DNA from: Isoetes taiwanensis
Lineage: Eukaryota > Streptophyta > Lycopodiopsida > Isoetales > Isoetaceae
Length of the DNA: 64,000 nt
Direction of reading: 5' to 3'
Assembly (NCBI GenBank): GCA_021234155.1
Contig: JAJEKV010000025.1
Span: forward strand, 10,355,017-10,419,016
Shown: in pieces, positions 32,385-43,148 of the stretch
How the letters are laid out: the number at the start of each line of letters is the position of its first letter
Numbering within the stretch: position 1 is the first letter of the stretch
Made by a program: the position numbers and the translations under genes
Notes under the pieces: model-generated
Databases searched by the model: none
Told to the model about the DNA's origin: nothing
What the model saw: the letters and a program-made list of their open reading frames with translations, nothing else

Positions 32385-33600
32385 GAGATTCACAGTCTTC
32401 CTCCAATATAGAATCAAGCATGTTTGAATTAGAAGGTTTTCTCTTAGAGCCATTAAAGTATGCAAGGATGCCTCTTGATGTATGCTTCTTGTCCATATCA
32501 CGTCCTACAACACAAAAAAGATAATATCAAAGTAGAAATTCAGATTTCATTATAATGCATGATAAATAGTTTATAACATGCTTTGAATACAACTAGATCC
32601 CATAAGACCGTATTTTAATCATTGAGGTATTGCAAATACAAATGTCTTGTCCATTTCTTGATATGCATTCTAAATAACAGGCATTAAGTCGTTTTGAATT
32701 CAAATGACAAATCTAATTGTTTATATGCCTACAATGAAGTAGAATGCACTTATTCTATGAAGTAGAATGCACTTACTCTATGTTCACAATCAGGCTTCAA
32801 CCTTCAAATGCTGAATATGAGAGGATTCTCCCTAATGAATCTAATATATGAATAGCATAGATCAGCACATGAGACGGCAAAAGAATAGCAAAGATCAGCA
32901 CAAAGAAGGCAAAAGGTCATAAGATAGATAAACAAAATTGGTGACGTACTTGCAACTATGATTTCATTACCTAAACTTTCACAGTTTCATTGGATGTACA
33001 AGCATAAGTATTGACAAGCAAAAATGATACCTCAATGGGTCCTCTCCTCCATTAGCTCCTTTCAAACTAGAGTCGGCTTCCTCAAAGCTTATGTTTTTAA
33101 CAAGAGACTACAAGAAAATCAATCGATGACAAAAATCAACCGATGACAAAAAAATCAACCGATCTCTAAATAGTATTTTTTTGGCAAAGCTTACTTATAA
33201 GCACCTTGCTATTTAGATTGCAGTGAATTCCTGGCAAAAAGATTAGAGTAAAACGTTTCTTTCCGAAGCTTCAATCAATGACAAAAGAAACTCTTTGTAC
33301 TTATGTTAACAAGATATAATGAACAAAAGATAAGATAATGGTGAATGTAGAGTCCTGGATCCTAAACGACGTCTAAATCTGGCGACACAGCCTCCGGCAT
33401 GTTTCGTAGGAGTGACTAAACTAAGCTTGGTGGCAGGAGGATCTACCTAAATCTTGCGAAAAAAAATTATTTTTATTTTTTTCATCCTACTTAACATTCG
33501 TGGGAGTTTTTTTTGAAATTGAAATTATTAGCATTTTGGCGAATATTCGCCCATATACCCAACACTAACTCCGACCTCCTCTTTTTCGTCTTCTCATCTT
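32385..33600. other. No gene called; two possible minus-strand exon-like stretches
   Basis: On the minus strand, 33033-33098 reads NISFEEADSSLKGANGGEDP and is followed by GTATCA. 32390-32508 follows a pyrimidine-rich TGTTGTAG and is open (e.g. DMDKKHTSRGILAYFNG). The phases of the two do not join cleanly. They may be eroded exons or chance. The rest is AT-rich with nothing recognised. Confidence 0.3.
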
Positions 33601-33607
33601 GGTCATA

Positions 33608-33979
33608 AACTTTTGTAGAAGAAGTTCAGGAGGAGTCTTCATCCTCTAGTTTGTCGGCCCCTGCTCCTCCTCCATCTCCCCCTGCAAATCCTCCCCGGCC
33701 TCCAGTGGAAGAAGTTCAAGACTCGGCTCCAACTATCGAAGCCGATGTTGAAGAAATTGAAGTTGTTTCACACAAAGTAATCCACTGCTCTCTGTCACAG
33801 CGGGCCGTGATGAATTTTTAGATATGGGAATCATTATAGAAGCTGAGGTCTTGGCTTGGGCTGAAGCAGCTCCTTTGACACAAAAAGCCCATGTGGAGTG
33901 TGTGTATATCCAGCATGCAGGGAAATGGGCATTGCATGAAGTGAAGATTGTCACCGAGAACTGTGAGCTCTGTGCATGA
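33608..33979 (+). pseudogene. Third Harbinger ORF, unknown conserved protein (copy 2)
   Basis: Reads EEVQEESSSSSLSAPAP, a Pro-rich stretch, DSAPTIEADVEEIEVV, KVIHCSLSQRAVMNF, then one missing base near 33815, then EAEVLAWAEAAPLTQK, AHVECVYIQHAGKWALHE, and stops after CELCA (TGA 33977-33979). Compared with copy 1 most differences in the KVIHCSL...MNF segment are at third codon positions (GTG/GTA, ATT/ATC, CAT/CAC, TTG/CTG, CAA/CAG), which indicates past selection on the protein. The N-terminus is not found; the sequence just before, TTTTGTAG, could be a splice acceptor. Function unknown. Confidence 0.65.
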
Positions 33980-34671
33980 ACAAAAGAAGATCACCTTGCC
34001 TTGTTTTTTTTTTGTCTTGTTTTTATTTCTGTAATGTTCTTTTATAAAGCAAAACATTTTGCTATGAAAAGCCCCCTGGCATCCCCTTCAACTTATATCC
34101 GAGAAAAAATGTTTTGTTAATGATGTAACAGCCTTCGAGGAATACAAAACCTTTTTATTTTGTAAATACCTGTCACATTACTGTCACTGTCTGCAGCTAT
34201 GTATTCTTATTTAGTTGACATGTTCTCTATCTTTTGTCTTCACTTTCTGATTGTGTCTGTTACTGCAGATCATGGAGTGTTGAGGACTATGTTTCAAGTT
34301 TTAGCTGATTTTTTTTAGGGTCTAAAAGGCAGGCCAATAAATCTGGCCAATTTCATTTGTATGCACAGAAACTCAGTTGTACTGCAGTGACATTTTGAAT
34401 AAAATCTCTATTTCAACTTCAATTATTCTAGCAGAATGGTGTTGTTGGTATTTAAGACTTATTACAGGTCCAGATAAGATGAAATCAATAACATTCGAGA
34501 ACTTGAGAAAATGAACAAATTATGAAAAACGTTTGCTGACAGAATCATCAAATTTTACAGTAGCACATGGCCATCCAAGTTCTCAAACAAAACATGCCTC
34601 ATCTGATCTCCTTGTTTCTTTAGACTTCTGTTCATAGCTTCAGTCTCATAGTAATAAACTGGTTCATGCTC

Positions 34672-35907
34672 TTATTCGATTGGCAGCATGTCCCATCCCA
34701 TGTCTTCCATAATACAGAAGTTCCAAAGCACACAAGCAGCATGTATAATCTTGGAGGCCTTGCCAACATGCACAGGCAGATGTTTGAGAATTCTGAATTT
34801 CTCTTTGACAATCCCGAATCCATTTTCCACACAAACTCTACCCTTGCAAATCCTTTTATTAAACTTGCCATAAGGTCCATGATTCTGTGGAAACACTTTC
34901 AAAAGGAATGGTCTGGCAGCATAGGCAGAATCACCGAGCAAAAGTGGAGGAATGTTAACCTGGATTTGGTCTTCAGTGGGTTGACCTTTCTTCAATTTTC
35001 TGCCACTCAAGGTTACAACTGGTTCTTTCAAGATTAGTTTGGATGCAATTTTGTTGTATATGGAACTCTTCTTGAACTGATTTGAGTCATGGACTGATCC
35101 AGTTCTTGTAACACAGACATTTATAAACAACCTGCTGTGTGTGACAATACCTTGCAAAAGACATGAGTGCCTTTTGTGTCGACTGTAATAGTCATCACCT
35201 TTGTCACTCTTCTTGGGTTTCCTCCATAAAAAGATATAGGACCCGTCAACAACGCCATACACATTTGGCAATCCTATTGCATCATGAAATTCCTTTATAC
35301 ATTGAGTTAGTATTGCTCCAGAAGGCATGGATACAAACCTTTTGTAAAGCATTGTCTTCGAGGCCAACACTAGTGTAATTTTTTTAGTATATTTCTGCAC
35401 TGTAGCTTTGCCAACATAGAATCTCTGACCCACATGCAAAGGCATGTCACCATGTGCCAGAAAGTAAAGAATCATGGCAACAGTCTTCCTAGGATCAACA
35501 GGGGGCCTAACCTTAACCCCTGGCCTAATCAAATAGGGGACAACAAGCCCGACTAGTCTCTCAAAGCTGGCCCTTTTCATTCTGTAAAATTGATGCCACA
35601 TATCATCTTCAAAGGAAGGTAGACAATTCCATGCATGGTTATCTATATTATCCCACTGTGTTCTTTGTCTTGGAGCAATCCAGAATCTTCTAGGTGGCCT
35701 TCTAACCCGGCATGATCCAACTAACATCAAAGATGAGGCATCACAGAAGAACAGACTGTTTTCTTGAAAGTCATCGTCATCGAACAGATTCATTGGGTCT
35801 TCAAGCTCGTTTAGCTCAAGAAGCTGCAAACAGAACCTTTGGAAGGCGAATCCGATTGTAAGAGCACGCAAAAGCATGGCAATCATTCCGAGAATCACTG
35901 GATCCAT
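34672..35907 (-). CDS. PIF/Harbinger DDE transposase, intact, 411 residues
   Basis: Start chosen at ATG 35907 (MDPVILGMIAML) because decayed copy 3 begins with the same residues; a longer frame opens at 35982. The N-terminal part contains RRPPRRFWIAPRQ, DDMWHQFYRMKR and a helix-turn-helix-like GQRFYVGKATVQKYTKKI. The DDE core has VYGVVDGSYIFLW (first Asp), SVHDSNQF, LGDSAYAARPFLLK (second Asp) and VCVENGFGIVKEKFRIL (Glu). This is the nuclear-type DDE_Tnp_4 enzyme that cuts and pastes the element, normally with the Myb-like partner. It is the only uninterrupted transposase of four copies. Length is near the usual 350-450. The C-terminus (MGWDMLPIE) differs from copy 1 because of a small insertion. 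Whether it is active cannot be read from sequence. Confidence 0.85.
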   Translation of the reverse strand: MDPVILGMIAMLLRALTIGFAFQRFCLQLLELNELEDPMNLFDDDDFQENSLFFCDASSLMLVGSCRVRRPPRRFWIAPRQRTQWDNIDNHAWNCLPSFEDDMWHQFYRMKRASFERLVGLVVPYLIRPGVKVRPPVDPRKTVAMILYFLAHGDMPLHVGQRFYVGKATVQKYTKKITLVLASKTMLYKRFVSMPSGAILTQCIKEFHDAIGLPNVYGVVDGSYIFLWRKPKKSDKGDDYYSRHKRHSCLLQGIVTHSRLFINVCVTRTGSVHDSNQFKKSSIYNKIASKLILKEPVVTLSGRKLKKGQPTEDQIQVNIPPLLLGDSAYAARPFLLKVFPQNHGPYGKFNKRICKGRVCVENGFGIVKEKFRILKHLPVHVGKASKIIHAACVLWNFCIMEDMGWDMLPIE

Positions 35908-36127
35908 GATAGAACGGCTGGCAAATGGAACCCTATGCAAAGAACACAGCAAACGAAATATCCCACAAAGCTTACCTACCACCAGGAACAGGGAAAGAAA
36001 TATCCCACATTTGAAGTCCGATTCAAAATTGGAGGGGAATTATTCCACAAAAACTTGCCCTACCGGAATGATTCGATGGAGTAGTTCTCCGGCGGAAAAC
36101 CAAATTTTGAGGCCTAACGGACGCTGT

Positions 36128-36225
36128 TAGACCTCGAAAGACAGCCTTCTCTCCTCGAAAAAATACGCACACCTCGGAGAGGAGTCGATAGACGAGAGAT
36201 GGGTATTTTGGCGTGCATGTGGCCA
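36128..36225. repeat. Harbinger right-end segment, copy A
   Basis: About 95 bp (ACCTCGAAAGACAGCCTTCT to GCATGTGGCC) repeated at 36624-36720. Both are followed by AAC(C)GC and a (GT)n(GA)n tract. Confidence 0.8.
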
Positions 36226-36228
36226 ACC

Positions 36229-36615
<387 letters not shown>

Positions 36616-36623
36616 TATTCACT

Positions 36624-36720
36624 AACCTCGAGAGACAGCCTTCTCTCCTCCCAGAAAAATACGTACAATTCTGAGAGCAGTCGTATAGGACGAGAGATGG
36701 GTATTTTGGCATGCATGTGG
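36624..36720. repeat. Harbinger right-end segment, copy B; copia target
   Basis: Second copy of the 36128-36225 segment with about 10% differences. The copia element is inserted at its last bases (TGTGG). Its continuation (ACAACGCATGTGTG, then (GT)n(GA)n) resumes after 51673. Confidence 0.8.
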
Positions 36721-37052
36721 TGAAAGGTTTCAGCATATAAGTCGTGTAAATCAGAGAACTTTACCTATGAGAAGCAGTGGCAGTAGGTTATGAGTTGTAC
36801 ATGCATTCATGAGAAGCAGTGGCAGTGAATGTAAGTGAAGAGTATCAAAATGAAAAAGGGGCGCTGCTTGACTATGAGGTGCGTAGAATTGAATTTTAAA
36901 GCGGTTAGAGACTATCAGCGCCCCATACGTTTCCCGCCGTATAAAATACGCGTGAAAAGAATACGTATGGAAACCCGGTTAGGTTTCGACAATTCAAACG
37001 CAATGATTGACACCTGTGGGATATTTTTGGAAAGTATATCAACACCTGAACC
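36721..37052 (+). repeat. Copia 5' LTR, left part
   Basis: Matches 51113-51442 of the 3' LTR (TGAAAGG... to ...AACACCTGAACC). Homology stops at 37052 and resumes at 46660. Confidence 0.9.
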
Positions 37053-37286
37053 AAATTTCATTTGAAGAAGATGAAATTGTTCCCAATTCATTGAATTTCA
37101 ACAACCAATGGGACTAGCAAAAAAAGATATGCTCAAGAATAAATTGGCTTGCTGGTACTTTGGAAATATGTTTCTACTCTGCGAGGATAGAACAGTACTA
37201 TTTGAGTAAAGTTACAAGTATAGTATGGCAGCTTTTTGTGTGAATTCAAGATTGAAAAGCTTTTTTTGCTTTATGAAGGATTTTTG

Positions 37287-39407
37287 ATGTTATCACCCTC
37301 ACAGGAAATGGAAACGTTTGAGGATTCTGAAATCATTCCAAGGAAAATGGAAATGTTCTGTGGTAGGAACATAATAGTCAAATGTCAAACAATGAATCAT
37401 AGATATGTGCATATGACTTATGTAAACAGAGCTTTTGAATTGATTAAGCCAAAAGTGATTTTCAAGTATTGTTTAAAACATATTTTTGGCCTTGAAAATG
37501 GCAACTTGCTGGATGATATTATATATGGATGGAAATATTTGCCAGCCATTTGCAACTCATGGTACAAACCAAGAAACACTTTTTGCGGTTTTAGTATTCA
37601 TGATGAATTATTATGCAGATGTGAAGTGAACAAATGCTTCAAAAATTTCTTGGCACCATGCGATGATAGCAAACAACATGTAAAAACCTTATCATTGCAA
37701 ATTTGTTCCCAAAAGCAGATCCAAAGTGAGTTAAAAAAAGGGTTGAATCATATCCCATTGAGACCCTTTAACAGGGAGGAAGTAGTGAAAGAGATGTTTG
37801 GGGCTTGGAGAAAAACTATTGAAATTCTTGAAATAAGCCCAAATATTTCACAAAGACGTCTTGCCGCATCCTTTGCTTATATCAGAAACCAAGTCAAGGA
37901 ATTAACTAGAAAAAATAGACACAAGGTAAGAATACCTCAAGTGTGTGAGCTAAATAATGCAAGTTTAGAGGAGAAATCATGGTTGCTCCAAAACTTGTAT
38001 ATCTCTGGAGTAGATAAAGCATCAAATACTCCAGCATTTATTTGCAAAGCGTATATTAAGAAGCTGGCCATTATTAGAATGCAAAGTGATGACTTCCAAA
38101 TGTGCCTTGATGATGATTATTTATCATTAGCAACGGACCTTGTTGCTAGCCAATGTATTGCGGAGATGACGAATATAACTAATTTAATATGCCCATCGTC
38201 TAACAACCTACCGTACCTTATGGCTATTTACAAAGCACATAAAGATGCTTTCAGATGGTTGACCAATGCATCTAATTGTGTATTCTCAGAGATGGCGTTA
38301 CTCGTAACCAAAGCCTTGAGAAGTATGATACCAGCATTCAAAGAGATTGGACATAAATTAGACACAGATGTAAAGAAATTTCTTGGTGTCAAAACTAGAA
38401 CCATATGGTGGACTGAATCAACAATTGAGTTCGTCATTAATTTGCCTGGCAAAATCAGTAATGCATTTGTGGCAGACATAGCCAAGTGTTATGAATCCAT
38501 ACCATTGAATGGGCATGATGGACTTATTAGAAACATGACAGGGTTCATTGAAATGATTTATAAATTCAAGCACCCATGTAAGTTATGGATAAAAAATGGT
38601 ATCAACGGATTTTTTTGCTATTGGGGAAAACACAGCTTTGATGGGGCGAAGGAAATATCATTAAACGAAATGGTTGCCATCAATAATTGGTTGATATCCA
38701 ATTGCCACATTCAATTAGGGAATGCCGCATGGAAACAAATGAAAGGAATACCCATGGGATTTTCATGCTCTCCATTGTGGTGTAATATTTATTTAGCACA
38801 ATATGAGCTCAGATTCATCCGAAGATTGGCAGTTTTAGGAAGAAAGGATTTGCTAGCGCTATTTCAAGATACATACAGATATATTGATGATTTAGCAAGT
38901 CTTAATAATCATAACATAAGAATGTTTATGGACAAGGGGCAACCAAGAATAGATGACAATCCTTGGTGGATTTATCCTCTTAATCTCCTAGAAATTAAAG
39001 AGGATAAATGTGAAAGCATATTGAATGACTATAATCTACCAAGATGCAATTTCTTAAATGTCCACATACAGGTTTTTGATGACAAGCTAGGCAAATATGA
39101 TACTACTAAATTTGATAAACGGAGGTCATTACCGTTCGATTTTATTCAATATATTCAATTGGCTTCCAATAGAGACATAAGGCAATGCTACAATTTAATT
39201 GTATCACAAGCAACTACATTATTTTACTTATGCAGTGATCCATATCTCTTTGTACTGGAGTTCAAAAAAATGGTCCGAGACTTTCATAAAAATGGTTTTA
39301 ACAAGGACCACTTAGTCAATGTCTTTAGACGGACATTTAAAGACTATACACCAATAGGGTGTAAATATGAAGCAAAACAAGTTCTGCAGCTCATGGACTT
39401 ATTATAA
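37287..39407 (+). CDS. Penelope-like reverse transcriptase, intact 706 residues
   Basis: First in-frame ATG at 37287; upstream frame closed by TAG at 37221. RT motifs in order: IYKAHKDAFRWLTN (about 314-327), the PK-x-HK landmark of Penelope-like elements; motif A FVADIAKCYESIPL with Asp 397; motif B KGIPMGFSCSPLWCN (about 486-500); motif C YRYIDDLASLN with Asp 534-535; then CNFLNVHIQVFDD and thumb-like DKRRSLPFDFIQYI, followed by a C-terminal FKKMVRDFHKNGFN segment as in PLE RTs. The ~300-residue N-terminus has Cys/His pairs (RCEVNKCF, APCDDSKQH) and no match I recognise. I see no GIY-YIG endonuclease at either end, resembling endonuclease-deficient Athena/Coprina-type PLEs. Other RT classes cannot be fully excluded. 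No stop or frameshift, in contrast to the copia host. Confidence 0.7.
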   Translation: MLSPSQEMETFEDSEIIPRKMEMFCGRNIIVKCQTMNHRYVHMTYVNRAFELIKPKVIFKYCLKHIFGLENGNLLDDIIYGWKYLPAICNSWYKPRNTFCGFSIHDELLCRCEVNKCFKNFLAPCDDSKQHVKTLSLQICSQKQIQSELKKGLNHIPLRPFNREEVVKEMFGAWRKTIEILEISPNISQRRLAASFAYIRNQVKELTRKNRHKVRIPQVCELNNASLEEKSWLLQNLYISGVDKASNTPAFICKAYIKKLAIIRMQSDDFQMCLDDDYLSLATDLVASQCIAEMTNITNLICPSSNNLPYLMAIYKAHKDAFRWLTNASNCVFSEMALLVTKALRSMIPAFKEIGHKLDTDVKKFLGVKTRTIWWTESTIEFVINLPGKISNAFVADIAKCYESIPLNGHDGLIRNMTGFIEMIYKFKHPCKLWIKNGINGFFCYWGKHSFDGAKEISLNEMVAINNWLISNCHIQLGNAAWKQMKGIPMGFSCSPLWCNIYLAQYELRFIRRLAVLGRKDLLALFQDTYRYIDDLASLNNHNIRMFMDKGQPRIDDNPWWIYPLNLLEIKEDKCESILNDYNLPRCNFLNVHIQVFDDKLGKYDTTKFDKRRSLPFDFIQYIQLASNRDIRQCYNLIVSQATTLFYLCSDPYLFVLEFKKMVRDFHKNGFNKDHLVNVFRRTFKDYTPIGCKYEAKQVLQLMDLL

Positions 39408-42400
39408 TGACAAGGATGCAAAAATATTATATGCCTTCTACCCCTTGTTATTTAAGGTCATCAAGGCTCTCTAAAGAAAGAATGGATAGTCAACATTCTA
39501 GAAAGAAGAGAATATTCCATTAATATATGGAAGTTAGGCGCCAGAGATCATGCATTTACAGAATTTCAGAAGCAACAATCAATTTCAGAGGCAGACAGTA
39601 AATTTTTACATGTGGGGGAGAAATTGATATCCTGTAAAGCGGTATGCTAAGGGGTGATATATTTGCAAAGGTTTGGCCATATGATATGATAGAGAATTTA
39701 CAAGGGGCTTGCCAAGGATCTATTAGACTATGAAAATATTTTAATTTGGCAAGTGGGTCCCCTTGGTTGGAAAGCTAGTTTATTAATTTCTAGCATTCGG
39801 TTATGGGAATTTTGACACCAAAGATTGGGCATGGACATAGCTTTTTGGAACAACAACCAATTTTAGTGGCAAACTTTTAGGGTTATCCCTTAAATAAAGT
39901 GGGTCTTGCTAGGAAAAATAAGTTGCGATGGTATTTGCCGGAAGCTAAAAACCTTGCATGCAAGGGTTTGACAAATGACTATTGGGCCACAAAATATTTC
40001 GAAATTGGCAAGTAGGGATTTCCTAATAGGAAGGCCACGTTTGGCCTTTACCGTAGAAAATAAGCGGGATGTCGGTGGCTAATCTCGGAGGTTCCGCACA
40101 TCGCCTGAGCTAGGATAGCATGTTTCAGGGGCGAGGGGAGGAGACAGATAATGGTTTTCCCAAAGGCCGTAATGCGAGTAACTTTGAAGGCGATTTTGGT
40201 TGACCTCGGTTGAGACACTGATGCACGTAAAAAAATTATTATTGCAAATGTTTATTTTGACCAGATGCAATAATGAATGGATCCTATGATCGCTTGCCAT
40301 GAGAAAATATAAGCATGCTTGGTGTTGCATGTGGTATTTTTCATATCTTTGGAGGTGATAAAACCACCCGAGACAATGGCATGTATTATTGTGTCAATCT
40401 TACTTGATGGCATCTTTGGATTGGAGCTAAACACTAGTTGTAACAATGGTTTCCACAAGGAGAGGAACAACAAGGATTGGAAGGGATGGAGACTAACAAC
40501 CGTGTTCTTTTCTACTTTGGTTTTTCATAAAGCATCTGTTATGAAATCCAACAAATGGATTATTGTCAGATTATTGCCAAATGATGGCAAAAACATAGTT
40601 AATGATGAGGATTTTCTCAAACTATGTTTCAAGCTTGATTGAGCACTATGACGTTGATAATGGGTGTGATGATTATGCCGTACTCACATATGATTATTGA
40701 AGCATAAGTAGGTCCCATCATTCTAGTGGTAGATTTTCATTGTTTTACGTGATGCTCATCTAGACATATTGGTCTAGATATAGTTATAGATGTTTTTGTT
40801 AAAATATTTTTCATTGTGGGTGAATAGACCATCTATGTAGTAATTGTATAAGGGAGATATTTGAGCATGTAGACCACCAATATGATTTCTCTAATATAGG
40901 AACTCCTATGACACCGATAGCAAGGGGGGGTATTTTAAAAGCTATGACACCTGCATTCCTGTAGTTGACAACGGTTCTAACTCTTGTTTTACTATGGACG
41001 GTTGCAGGTAACAGCTTTCCCCAAATGTTCTATATTAGAAGATCATAATATGGTCGGTAAATTTGTATTCTTATATGCTCATTATGACTCAAGTAACAGA
41101 TGAGTCTAAAATGCGTTGGAGTATAATTGAATGTTGCTATTTGTTGCTATCTGTTTCTTTCACTTTAGTTATTGGATCCCAGTCAATGGAAGGTTGCTTG
41201 AGATAAGCAAAATTCATATATATACACATATATATATAGACAAGCCCTAGCCCTGTACGAAGACAAGGTTCGGACATCTGGCCTTGCCAAGGTTATCCTT
41301 GATCAGACCAGACTTATCAGCTCCACTTGTATATAGGGACAGTCTTATAAACCCTACCACTTGTGTCCATGAACATACAATACAGTCATTACCAAATCCA
41401 CAGATTAAGTCAAATGATCATATTCTTTAATGCCTTATGCTTTAATATTCCCAGCAACTTTCAAGCATTTTTCAAATAGAAGAACAGTTGTACCATTACT
41501 GTTTTGAACTGGTCCAATTAGACAAACACATGTGTGCAAATGAACATGCTTAAGAAGTAACAAAAACATTATATGCTCAAAGTAAGGTTCATTCTAAAGG
41601 TTTATATTATAGAGCTAGAACAGTGATACATGAGCGACCAGGTGAAGATAAACCACGACCACTTTATGTTTTCATTTAGAACATGACAGCCAGCATATGG
41701 TCAGCATCAATGTCATGGAAAATGCCAATAAATGTAAGTCATATTGGCCAAGAAATTATGGAGCCGATTTACTGATGGGACGAAAAATAGCCTGCCTTTA
41801 TGGTAGAATACCAAGTTTCTCATGCATTAATACCATTTGATGCTTAGTTTTATATTTACAGCAGATAAATTTGAGAAAATTACATCCCTTGACTTTTTAT
41901 ACAAGAAGTCATTCCACAAAAAAGGTTAGATCTTTCCTGATATTTACACGATTTCTGAAATATTTCATCTTGCTGATTCACAGTCTTTTGAGTGCTCCTT
42001 GCTTTTAGACATCAAAATATAAAGAGTTGGTAGATGAAACTCCGGTTACCTGCAGCCAAACAAATCAAACATTAGCCTGAGAAGGGTAATGAAGAAATGG
42101 CTAGCAGGTAAGCAATAGAGTCTCATGGCGTTCAGCCTTTCAACCAAATACAACAGTAAAAATGCCAAATATTATTGCAGGTTATACAACAGCTAAAGTG
42201 CAAAATAATATTGAAGGTTAGAAAATACTTCCTGTTTCGTCCATATCATTATAGCCATGCCATGATGGCCTCATCTTTTCGTCTCAAATAATGCTTACCA
42301 GTTAAGCCACAAGGCTGGTACAACAACAGTATATTAACAGATCCAATTTTTGGAATAAGCATCCACGATTTATGTAAAATAATCAAAATTCTAGACCACA

Positions 42401-43110
42401 TTTGGCTTCACCTATTCGCTGATTCAAGGTCCAGCAGATAAAAAGAAAACATTCAAAGGCAAAATAAGATGTTTACCGACCTGATATGAAGCCTCGCCAT
42501 GAGAAAGATCGGCATATCTTTATGTTGGAAGTAATAGCTTGAAATAATATCCATTTTACCACACCATTTCCATAGTTATGCAAAGGATGTGTTTATCGAT
42601 AGCACATCTCAGTAAATGGCAGATTTCTTGGCAAAAGATTCAGCTAGCAATGTAATAAAGCTTTGATTTCAAGAGACAAAAAGTCCAAAAGGCAAAGGAG
42701 GATCCGGCATCGCAATGGCATTGGAGATAAGAACAAATTCTTGTTTGGCCGCACTAGAGCAAAAACAATGGCGGCCACATTAGGGTTGCATCCGCTTTAG
42801 GGCATAGATAAAATGGTACATTGAGAAAATTCAGAAAATGAATATTGAACCATACTTACCTTTAGGTGCACGAATTAAATTATAGAAAACATTGAATGTC
42901 CTATGTACCCTATGTCAGGTTTCCCCTTTTACAAGGATAGTGAATTGATATAATGGTCAACTATAAGCTTTTTTAAAAAAATCCTCACATGCCAAAATAC
43001 GAATTATTCAACACCCTCAAGTCCATTCTAGGGTAAAAGCATTAAATGCCCTATGTACCATGTGTCAGGTTTATCCTTTTACAAGGATACAAATTAACAT
43101 AATAATCAAC
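39408..43110. other. No gene recognised; possibly 3' region of the Penelope-like element
   Basis: AT-rich sequence, with a TATATA-rich patch near 41215-41240. I see no coding motif, tRNA, or hammerhead core (CTGANGA..GAAA) here. Confidence 0.4.
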
Positions 43111-43148
43111 TCTACAAGAAATTTATCGCGGCGGCCAAGGCCGCCGCG
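43111..43148 (+). repeat. CACTA-type terminus with perfect GC hairpin
   Basis: CTCTACAAGAAATTTATCG resembles the plant CACTA start CACTACAAGAAA, and is followed by a perfect inverted repeat CGCGGCGGCC AA GGCCGCCGCG (43127-43148). Such GC-rich subterminal palindromes are common in CACTA elements. The other end was not found within the insertion. Confidence 0.5.

Larger units (their letters stand above)
33601..36225. mobile_element. PIF/Harbinger copy 2 (third ORF plus intact transposase)
   Basis: Same order as copy 1 for ORF3 (+) and transposase (-), with the right terminal inverted repeat TGCATGTGGCCAA at 36213-36225. The Myb-like gene is not found on the left, so the left part is deleted or replaced and the boundary is approximate. 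Confidence 0.75.

Noticed and set aside
35908-35982. Longer N-terminus for the Harbinger transposase
   Set aside because: The related copy at 6521 starts at the internal Met (MD-V-LGM), so the extra 25 codons are probably leader.
37236-37286. Earlier start for the Penelope-like RT
   Set aside because: The codon at 37236 is TTG; the first in-frame ATG is 37287 and an in-frame stop lies at 37221.
41770-41800. CTGATGGGACGAAA as a hammerhead ribozyme core of a Penelope-like element
   Set aside because: The core needs CTGANGA; the final A of the box is G here and no flanking stems were evident.
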